Source: Bedellia somnulentella (taxonomy: Eukaryota; Arthropoda; Insecta; Lepidoptera; Bedelliidae). From it: DNA of 64,000 bases. A model generated the notes under the pieces. That model ran no database searches. It worked only from the letters and a program-made list of their open reading frames with translations, and was not told where the DNA came from. This document shows, one piece after another, positions 11,321-23,300 of this stretch. A program made the position numbers and the translations under genes. The DNA is taken from assembly GCA_963576735.1 (NCBI GenBank), contig OY755175.1, positions 1,814,401 through 1,878,400 of the forward strand, in the 5' to 3' direction. Position 1 is the stretch's first letter. Each line of letters opens with the position of its first letter.

Positions 11321-14300
11321 GTGAGTTTTTTATTTGTTAGTTAGTAGTAGTAGTCAGGGGCAGTTACGTAGTACCCTTTTCGGGCTTTGGGTTCTTGAAT
11401 CTACTACTTCATGAAGGTTTTAACGGTAAGAGAAAACATTCAGTTGTGTGAAAGCGTATTCGTACAAAACGACGATAGGGCTGCATGGATGTAATGTTTC
11501 ATTAGTGGGTACCAGAAGGCAGAAATGACATTGTTTAGAAGTATTAATATCTTTACCTAACTCTTCGAAGAATTATGGTATGGATGTTGAGTTATATACA
11601 TTGTTAAATTGAAAATGGGGCCATAATGACGGAACAGTACGGCATTGTACCATTCAGTGCAAATTTTTCATTAAACTAAGAGATGATTTGCTCCTGCTCC
11701 TAATGATTAATTAGTTTAAAGGGAATTAATTTAAATATTAATATGTTTATTGTAAATTATTAGAATGTGACCCTTAAATACTGATATTGACGGTTTCACT
11801 CCAGTTATTCTCCGAAGTTTAATTGCGACAGTCGAGGTGTCATTAAACTGTAAAGTAAATGGTTATATCGCGTAATGAAAGGTTGGAGTCAAGTGTCATG
11901 GCCGCCATAAAAGTTTTACACAATACCAGATCATGAACAAATAAATGTTCTACAAAGAACATTGCGAACATTGAACATTTAACATCGTTCTTGAATTTTG
12001 GTAATATCTCTCTAAAATTATAATACAAAAACAAGTAAGCTATTGTAGAATAGAATAGAGAACTAAGTTGTTGTATTGTAGTCTTAATTGTATGTGCCGA
12101 TGTACAGATGACGTAATTTAGTTTCTGTACATCTAATTATAGAAAAGACTGAAAATATTTTTGATTTTTGGATGGATTTTTGGGCGATGCTGTTGGAGAC
12201 CAAAAACCTTTATTTTTACCATCTTTTCCCCACTCAACTTCCAAAAGTGGCTGAGGAATTTGTAATTCCTTAGCTGTGGCTACCCCTTCTAGGGAAATAT
12301 AGCCGTGAGTATATGTATGTATGTACTGAAAATATTGGTGCTAGAACTTGAAATGGGCTCTATTTAGTAATAATCTTTTTTAAATCTTAAGATATGAAAT
12401 AAAAAATGTAACTTAAACAGAATTAAATGTATTATAATAGAAAATTATTTTTGTATTTAACAATAACATCAATATTTCGTGATTTAGCATTCAACCAGTT
12501 ACTATAATACAGTTCAAGTTTTCTAATAAAGCCTTTGTACATAACTAAATAATACAAGGTGATAAAATCGGTCACCATCAGATCGCCACAGGGGTGCTGA
12601 GCTCAAGTTTCACTCTCATTTCTATCAATAAGTCTGAGCAAGTTCTCGGGCCATTACACAAAAACTGTAAACGTAACACTATACCAACCAAAAAGGTCGT
12701 TTGCCTCAAAGATTCGTTGAAAAAATTGAATCCATCACGTCGGAACGCAATTCAATACGATTTATTCAATTGAAGAATAAAATTTTAAGTAATCGATTTC
12801 TTAGCTGCAAAGTATTCTTTACGGAGAATATCAATTTTATGTCATTTCTAAGTATATTGACATCATTGTGTGGAAAGAAGGTGCTAAACATGTTGCAATG
12901 AACCAAATTTTCAACAAACACAAATTCTATAATATTATATAATAGTAATTAGGGACAAAAAACCGGCCAGGTGCGAGTCGGTTCGCTCATGAAGGGTTTC
13001 GTACTACCATCTATAATAGAGAAAATATTCTGTGAAAATATGACGCGTCGACTTGTTATCGTTTTAAATATTGAGCAAAACAATTTGGAAAAAGCACCTT
13101 TGTTATATGAGGAACCCTTAATATTTTCTTAATTTTTATTTTGGCTTTCGAGTGATCACAGCTTATGATATACAGCTTGTAGACAGACAGACAGATAGCG
13201 GAGGCTCAGTAATAGGGTTCCGTTTTACCATGGGTACGGAACATTTAAAAACAGCGTCCTGATAGTAAATTATTGTAATAAACCACAGCAATACGAAACC
13301 TATAATCGATTTTTAAATATGTGATATGGATTTACAGAGAACAAGTCTTACTGCTTTTGACAGTCCACGGCGTTATGGAAGTGACAATAGGGTTAGTTCG
13401 GGGTGCGTCAACATTTCAAATTTACAATTCCGGGGTATGGGGCGAGCGGTCTCGAGGCCGTTGACATTCGACTTTAGTTTGAATATTAAGGTTTTATTGA
13501 AATAGTTTTTATAAACGTTATAGTGTGATAGAGAGATAGAAATATCAAATAAAATGTGCTCAAATAGGCAGGCGTCCCCGTAGTATGTAAAATATAAGAA
13601 CATGTATGAAAGATTGATGGATGTAAATTAAGCTAGAGAGGTTTGCCAGGATCGTACAAAGTGGCGATCGATAGTCTCTGCCTACCCCAATGGGAAACTG
13701 ATGGCGTGAGCATATGCATGTATGTATGTGATATGTTTTATTACTTTATAGCAACCGTGATAGCCCAGTGGGTAGAACACTCTGTTATCGTGCAAACGAC
13801 TAGTGTTCAAATCCTGGGTCGGGCCTACACCAATTTGTCTTTTCTAAAGACATATGTGTGGTTAATTTATCATGGTTGTTAACGGTGAGGGAAAATATCG
13901 TGAGGAAACCCACATGGCTGAGTTGTACTTAGTCATGTGACAGTGTATTCGTACAAAACGGCGATAGGCCTGCCCCCTATCACGTGAGTACACTGTCCAT
14001 ACAAAACGTGGGTACTCTGAACACCAGGTGACAAAGTCACGTGATGTTCAGAAGTATTAGTACCTCTGCCAACCCCTTCGGGGATATTCGGCGTGAACGT
14101 TTATGTTATGTTTATGTTATGTTTATTACTTTCTGATCAACAATTTATTACTCTATCGCTGGAAAATATTTTGTGATGAAGATTGTAAAAATGTTACTTA
14201 TGGAATTATAATATTAAGCAACATTTCACTTTTTGTTAATTTATTAAAAAAAAAGTATGTAACGTTAACCATAAAATAACGTTGTATGTTGTATGAAAAC

Positions 14301-17300
14301 TCGATTCTGAACTGACAATATTATAAGCCTTAAAAAATATGTTTTTAATCGAACTTTGTATGTAAATGGCCAACTTATGTTCTTATCTGAAAAAAAAAGT
14401 TTTTTATCTTCTATCATTGTCTTCTTCTAACTTTATCTAATACGTTCTGTATTACATTGTTTTTTTTATTATTATTATACCTTTTTTCATGTTTTTTTTT
14501 CAATGTTGTTTTTGTCAAAGCTTTTATTTTTTATTTTTATGTTTAACTGTATGTCTCTTGCTCATCTGTGCAGCGAATAAATGTCTCTCTTTCTTTCTTT
14601 CTTTCTAACATTCATTATTTAAAAAAAATATTAAAACTAAATCTTTTTCCATTCCCATTTGCTTTTCAGACTTAACAAAACCTCATACAAATACCTACTC
14701 CTTATTTCATAAAATAAAACTAATGATGGCACTCAACCGATCAACGATTCTTGAAGTCACAAGTCAGTAATCGCGTACCAATTACTATAATAATTTTATG
14801 TTCTCTGCCTGCGGTTGTCAACTGTTAGTGGGCGGAGCGCCACGTGTGCGGTGACCCTAAATAGGGTTGTCGCACGACGCTTTTAACTTAATTGCAAGCC
14901 TGAGTATGCCTTAAAATGATGGGAGTTAATAGTTATGTTTTAGGGTCGGAAGTGGTTATGTGGCTAACTGAAATGTTTTCTCACTGGGTTGTTACGTCCA
15001 TGGTAAAGTTTTTGAGTTGAGTGAAATGTTTAGAATTTAATGAAGAAATGTATAGTGTTTTTAAAGTGTATTTAGTTGGAACCAACTCTGGGTCGGTGTT
15101 ACATCCTATGTGTAATCCACTACAATATTATGTAATTCACCATGGGTCAGGATTAAGTATATGCATTGCTAAACTTTTATAGATTAAAAAGCATTCAGGT
15201 AACATTCTGCTAAGAATATCAACAGCCAACAAACCAAGAATTTGACAAAAATAAAATGTATATTCCGTAAATGTAAATTTAGCAAGTGTATAGGTGTATA
15301 GTATTGAGATTTGCAGATATTAGAATCAAGAAGTCAAACTCAAACGATCATTAAATTTCCAAGGCTCAAATCTTGAGCTAGGAATGTGTAAAATTATAGA
15401 ATTACCCTCTTGTCGACATTTTTTTTAAGTAATGCACACAATGTCAACCCTTGATTCATATTCCCTACTAAAATTATTGTCGGGTTAAAATACTTTAAAC
15501 ATCAGATCATCAGAAGAACAAGCACGAGTGCTATTTAATCGACACGATAACGGTTAGAACGAGATGGCAGTATACGATACTAAGTAAGTGCCGTTAGAGA
15601 TAGCTGCTTTATCCCACGCGATAACTAGTTTAAACACCGCTCGTACTAGCCAGGCAAGAGGCCTAGTACAAGCGCTGTTTTATCGACTAGATATTGGTTA
15701 GAATGAGATGACAGCATACTTTACTAAATGCGCAAGAGATCGCGGTTTTATACCACGTGATATATAGTTAAAAGGACGCTCCTACTAGCTATGCAGTTCT
15801 ATTTTAATGCAAGTGATCTTTTAGAATCGTAACTGAGTGCCATCTCATTTTTCATTGCAGCCGAATTTTCACACCGCGCCCAAAACCGGGTTAAGTCGCT
15901 AGTACTATAAAAACAGGCAAAACGTTTGTGTCAAAGTCCAATCAAACAACCCTTTGAGTAAAAATTTAATGAACTACTACATTTTGAGCTTTGAAGGAGC
16001 ATTGTCGGGGCTTCCAAAGTTAAACTGTGACTGAAAATTAATTAAGTTCGGATGTATTGTTCTGGCGCTACTGCATTTTGCAACTAGAAGGTTTCGGCGG
16101 TCGATAGATTGCCAACCCTTTCTGGAGCTTGGTGAACGTTAATTTATTGACGTGTTGAAAGAATCGGATAGTGTTTGATGTTTTCTCTATGAACAAGTTA
16201 AAAGGATACATTTTAAATGAACAATCGATGGAAGTAAAATGCGGTTATAATTAAAATTTCTCTTGTTTTAAATTTCACAATTAGCTATGTAATGAAATAG
16301 AAAAATCATGTTTTTGTTTAGTTACTTTCATAATGAAATGATGAAAATTTTGATTCCATTTGAAATGTGGTTTATATGATAGTCTTCTTTGTATTTAATC
16401 TTTAAATTCTATGTGTCAAATAATTTTAAAATAATGTAAACTGTCCGCTCGCCTTGTGGAAGTGTGTGGTGATCCTAAAGCTGGCAGCTACCTCGGCCAA
16501 CGCATTAGCTTGGCCATCCAAAGAGGAAATGCTGCTAGCATATTGGGCACGTTACCCTACACCGAGAACGATGAATTTCACGAAATTTTTCGTTTGTAAT
16601 ATATACATATTTGGCTATAATTTAATTTTTAATTTTTTTACTATCAAAGTAAATATTTTTTAATTGTAAAAGTTTAATAAAAATTAAACATTTCCTTTGG
16701 TATTTCACTTTAAAAGAAAATTTTAAGTAATTGTGTGTTACTGTGCTTGGTATTTATTAGATGAACCAGTCTTGGATGGGCAAAATATACCATTTCAATT
16801 GAACTCGGTTTTGATATCGCCATTTTATACCATCCAGACTAACCTCTCTCATTTCTGTAACATTAATTTAACAATCTTTTAATTTATGCCCTTCTATTTT
16901 GTTCACTTTCAATTCTAATGTAAATATTTGGCTTATAATTTATTTGCTGTGTAGTGTCGGCTTAGAATAGCACTACCCCATTTCTTCCGGTGGGTGTACG
17001 TAAGAGGCGACTAACGGTATTGGGGCTTTTAATGGATCTTTTCCCCACGCAACTTCCAAAGGTGGCAGAGGAATGTCTCATTCCCTTCCCTAGCTCTGGC
17101 TACTCCTTCAAGGGATTTATAGCCGTGAGTATAAGTATGTATGTATGTATAATTTAATTATATCTACGAATAACTCCGTGCGTAATTTCCAAACTACAAA
17201 ACATATTATAATTGCATTAAACAAAACAACAAATATTTATCATCCATATGTTGCGACTTAAAGCATAACAACCAAAATGCGTCGTACCCTCTTCTCGACA

Positions 17301-20300
17301 CATTTTCATTACTGACATAGTTCAATTTATAGTGGTGTAATGCTGAGGGCAGAAACTAACCGTGAATAAAGTGATAAATTAGGTACGTTTTCGCAAATCA
17401 TTGAGTGTTATTTATGAGTTTCTTTGTAAAGTAGACAGATACTGAATATCAATATCATGATTGTAACAGGTACTAGGTAGCATTGAACATTGCCCTCGTT
17501 TAACCGATTTATGGAAAACTGAGAGTGCTGAAGTTTGATACTAAAATTGGTAGGTATTCGAATTTGATTCATGTTTTAGTTTACACACAATAGAGAAAAG
17601 AGGATGACAGGACAGTGAACAGATCTCGTAATATAATATTTGTTTAACATTCTAGACATTCAGTTCAATACCTAGTGAGAGAGAGTGTTAAGTAATGAAA
17701 AAAGTAAAAAAATGACATGATTTACGACGGCATAAGATTAGTATTAGTGAATTTATTTGATTAAATAAAGAAATGAAAGTATAACACTGTCACTTATAAT
17801 AAATTAATAAGAAGTTGCTCATAATATATTGTTAGTTATTGTAGTGAATTTAATACAACATAACAGAATATATTTAAAACGACGTCCTTCCTCTGCAACG
17901 TCTCAGTTGCAAATGTCATGCAAACGAGGTCGCGTGACCGGACGTGTGTTCGGATTTACGCGAGGGTGGGGATCGCTTCCGGCCGGCGCACGCGATTGCC
18001 AACTTCCGTTCAGCAACTAACGACCACCGTAATCATATGGTAATGGTGACGCGCCGATTTTCCGAAACATTGCTTTTTATAAGGATTAATAGGAAAATGT
18101 GATTTATTATTTATTTCCGTTGTCTTATATGTTGATACTAATGTAATGACACAACTTTTTATTTGAAAATGAAAATGGTTCTATGGTGTCAGTAGCAGTA
18201 TAGCATGACCTTTAAATATAATTTCTTTAAACATTTCTCTAAATTTACTTTAAATAAAAATAATCCTCTGAGCTACGAAGTTTTAATTCATATAGGTTTA
18301 CATAATCGTGTACAGCTCTGTTAAAACAATAAGGTAATAAGTAAGAAACATTCGTGTATTCAGTTAATTGTCATGCAAATTGAAATATTAATATACGTCG
18401 CACTGTTTGTTTTTCATAATAAATTCTCTCTTGTTAATATTAATGAGACGTGCAAATGTTATGTTCATACAAGTTATTGATTGGCTTCTTCAATTGTATT
18501 GACTTATATGAAACACGTATTGTATTGTTTACTGGCTGTGAACACATAATATTATCACGACTTAATACCTATGAACGTGTTATCAGAACCTACTTTTAAG
18601 TAACTTAATTTTATTGTTTTTTTATACCGGTTACGATATTGAAGCCACGAGAACAACAGTAATTTTCATAAGCACTATCTATAATTCGCTAACTCAAACG
18701 TTCACGCGGTATATCACCGAAGGGGTTGGCAGAGATACTAATACTTCTGAACATCCCGTGACATTGTCAACTGGTATTCAGAGTACCCTCGTTTTGCTTG
18801 GACAGTGTACTCACGTGATAGGGGGCAGGCCTATCACCGTTTTGAACCCGGTATTCGAACCCTCATCGCCTTCACGATAAACGGTGTTCTACCCACTCTA
18901 CTATCACGGTTGTCTATAATAAGTCTTAAGTATTACTTTCCTATTTATAACCCGAACAAAAATCATTTCTATACGATTGCATAGATATTAGTAGAACCAA
19001 TTCCACCAATTCCAAATTATCAAAACACCCTGAAAAAATAATAAGTTAAATGGAAAATATAACTTGTTTTTTTCTATAAGTCTTAGAAATTATGTGTGTA
19101 TGTCAAGAGCTAGACGGAGTAAGACGTAACTACTTGGAATAATCGAGTCTTTTAAGCCATTACCAATTACCTTTTAATTTACAATCTTTTTCCACGAATC
19201 TTGGAATAGTGATCAATGATCATAAACTCTGGCTACCCATTTTTAAGAATTATAGCCGCGAGTATATGTATGTATGTTTTGTGTCCTATTTTGCAATATT
19301 AGCCTAACCCTTCAACACGAAATGCAGGCTTTTTAATATCATAAACATCAGGTGCCAAAACGAGCACTTGAAATTTTCCTCTTATTCTACTTCCGACGTA
19401 TTCAATTATTAAATATATTAAAAAAGGGAGTCTCGCGGCCCTCCATTTTATCATAATGTGAAATAAAATCTTCCTCGATTGACATCCGTATAATAGCGTT
19501 GTCACTTCTCTGTGAGCTTTAAAATTTATTTTTGATGTCACGCAAACACTTTGTGTGAAGTTGATTTTCTGATTTTAATCGAAATTTCGGAACAAAAATA
19601 TTTATTTCTGCATATATTCTGCACTTGAACATTCTTTTGTTTGCGCTATGATATAAACTCTAATAATTTTACAATGCTCATCACATATAATACAAAACTA
19701 AAAAAACTAAAAATGCCGTGTAGCGCCGGCTTAGAATGTCGCTACCCCTTTCTACCCATGGCGATGCGGTTGGGACCCATCACCAAAAACCCTTATTTTT
19801 ACCATCTTTTTCCCACTCAACTTCCAAAAGTGGCTAAGGAATTTATAATTCCTTAGCTCTGGTTACCCCTTCTAGGGAAATATAGCCGTGAGTATATATA
19901 TGTATGTATGTAAAAAAACTGTCTAATACTGAATGATTTTTATGAACTAGATTTTGACTTGAAAATCCATTTTTTGCAACCCTTATTGTGCTATAAATAC
20001 TAATATTCAAACATTTGCTTAACTAAAAAAATCCGAAACCCTAACATTTCAAGTATGAATTTCTCTTAAACCCTTAAAACGGCATCACGGGTCCAACTGA
20101 CCTCTTAATTAACACCTAAGTTAAGGAACTGACCGTGCCTGAATTAATGGCACTCAAGTTCACAGTTCGCAAACAATGGTTTAATTAATTGGCACTAGAG
20201 GCTAGAGTTCGTATTGTTGATGGCGGGAATGTTGTACGCATTCTCAGTTGTAGGTGCGATTTGTGTTTAGATATTTAGTGGGTCTGTAAGGGTCTATTTG

Positions 20301-23300
20301 ACCACTACCTAAATACATTGCAGTCAACAGGTTATCATAACTTTAGTTTGGGTTTCAGTTAAAACAACGTTACTTGATTGTAGTATAAAATTTTTAAATC
20401 TACGGATTGTAACTACACTATTGGAGATTATAGAATGAGACGACGACGTCTTTTACTCTAAAACAGTCCCAAAAACTAAGAATCTTTCAATTTTTTCTTA
20501 GAGTTTAAAAAACCCTAAGCGATGCAGTAACACTATAGAGATATCAAAATAAAAAAAAAAACAGTTCTTTTCAAACCCCAGAAACTATTTATTTCTCTTT
20601 TTCACCTCTCCTCCCACAAACAGTGCTAAAACGGCAAAATTTATACAATAAACATTTTCCAGGCATGGGAGGCAGTATGGGCCAAGCAATGGGAGGCTAC
20701 TACGGTACCTACGGCCCACTCGGAGCCAGCATGGCGGCGGCGGCGGCGGCAGCAGCTCAGCAGAACGCTATCAATGCTGCTTTGACACCGAGTGCTCAGG
20801 TAAATATCTTTAATGTCGAAGAAACTATTGATAAGTAAGGGGTTGATGGTATTCATATGATACTTGAAAAGGTATCTCATAGGTGAAGAAGTTGGTATAA
20901 AGGAGGCACTCATGTTCCTATTTATGAATGTTGTATGAGTAGTTATCTATGAATGGTTATTAATTCGAGTATGTTGCTACAGACAGGTATATGTTTGAGT
21001 GTAGTTAAGCAGCAAGGACTCAACTACACTTTTACTGAACTTGAGTTAAGTAAACCATTGTTTTTCAAAGGGTTGAATGTATGAAGTAGTGAAATTTCTA
21101 CTTATAACAAGTACACGCAAACTGTTTATTTCATACTATGGGTTACACAACCTAACCATAGTATGAAAAAAAATATTTATATTAGTTTTCATCAAAAATT
21201 TTACATAGAAGAGTCAAAACTTTCATTAACGTCCACATATAATAATTGAGTTAATGATAATGGTGTTTTAGTATCAGGTACCGATGTCGGTAGCGTTTAA
21301 AAGAAAGAGCCCTTCGATCGAAATGAGTTTGATTGTTGCAAAACCGAACCCTCATAACAACATATCTTTTAATAAAAACCATGAAATCGTTTAATATAAA
21401 TTCGAGCGTGTAATTAAAAAATCGTGCGATGAAAATTCATAACACAATAAGCGACGTGAAAATTCAAATTAAGAATATGCTGATACACACTTATAACATC
21501 TTATTAACAGGAGAAAAAATGGGACGAAAAACTTAACAGGCGTAAAATGGCTTCTCGGTTAATTTACACCTTCTGCCGCTAGATGGCGGCGCTGTCTGAC
21601 GCGATTTAATTTTAAGGGGATGATACCTCTGTTACGCAGATTTTCACGTTGTTTAGTGATATTTCGCGTCGTCACGCCAGCCCCTTGCGTTTCTCGCTAA
21701 TTATTTTGTCACGATTCACTGAATCCGAGTGTAAACAATAGATGCATAGGGTTGTAAGCATTCAGAGAGGCATAGATTTCAATTACATTTATGAGTAGGT
21801 ACAGAAGACACCGTTTGCGCCTTTGCCCTATTGTTTCTGTGGAATAATTAATTTGTAAAGCAACAGTATTGTTATGTCATTGTTGTTTAAGTTTAGCATT
21901 ATAAAATAATATTGTCAGAAAAAGTTATCAAAATTTTCATGCATCTAAAATAACATCATATAAAATAAAGCTTAGTTAATATTTTCTGTTCTTTGTAACT
22001 TTTAAGTTAAAGGCAGTTATTATAAATGCATTAAGGAAATAGTAGTTTTTGCTACAATTATTATAGTACCTTAGCACAAATATAAATATACCCAACCAAC
22101 TTTCTAACTCTGTCAACACCATAGCCTATAAACATAGCCATAATGGCTTATTGAGTAATTAATTAAAACACTATCGATAATAATATAACATTGAACATCA
22201 ATAAAAATCACTCATAAAAACAAAATACTATAAAAAATAACCGCATTCAAATGAGTGTCTGAAGAAGCTTATAACAGGAACCCCTACCAACTAGCAGTGG
22301 AAGTAGTACCAACACATCTACGTCACATTCACGAGATTAAACGTCAAACAGAGTGCAGAGGGAAAGATTGAGGAGTTTTAAATCAGAATCGCGGCTTAAG
22401 GGCCTTAATGCGATTTAGCCGAGAGGTCTTGAGAGGGCGCCACTGAATTATTTGACCCTCGCAATTTAATTGTTAGGGAAGTTTCAGTCAAGTAGTGATG
22501 TTTTAATTGATCGCGGAAGGGTGATTGGATATTGAATTTTCAAATTTGTTAAATTGAAATCTAGCGTCATTATAAAACATTTTAAATTATTATGTGTTTT
22601 TATGGTTTATGGAGAGAGTCTAGAGTTATTATTTAAAAGGATTTTATTCATGTTACAATATCGTATAGAACTCTATTTAGATAGTTATTATAGTCAATCA
22701 TATGTGCTGCATAATGTTATAAGTACAATTGGTAATTCTAATTAATTATTGTAGAGAACTTTCATCATCAGAATCATAGTGTATACATATGTGGTACCTA
22801 GTCCATTCACTTTATAAAAATATATATAAGATTCATATTATTGTCTGTACATAATGGCACACTCCATCGGCTCTTGTCTAAAAATCACCCATCCATTGAA
22901 ATAAAAAATGTGCTTCCGTAAAAACGTAAGGAATAATAAAACTTTAAAAAGATGACGAAATTAAAACTGCCGCTGGATGTAAAGACAAAATGACTCAGTA
23001 AAATTTCCGCCGCTCATCATCCAACACACCGCATAAATCACGTCCTGTAAGCTCCAAATTGATCGGATCATCCCAAAAAAGTGCACTTTCCCTCAAACTG
23101 TATAGTTTACAAATGAGTCTAGTAGCAATTTCACGGTTTCTACATTCTTAACATGCTCTGCGCTCAACAAAAGCCTTGACGCGTAGGTGCAACCAGCGCC
23201 GGTACTAACAAAGATACGTCCATCCATCACGATAATCGAATCCGTAAAACCACAATGCTTCGTTATAACCAATCGGTTGTCCACGCGAATCTGCCTCATC

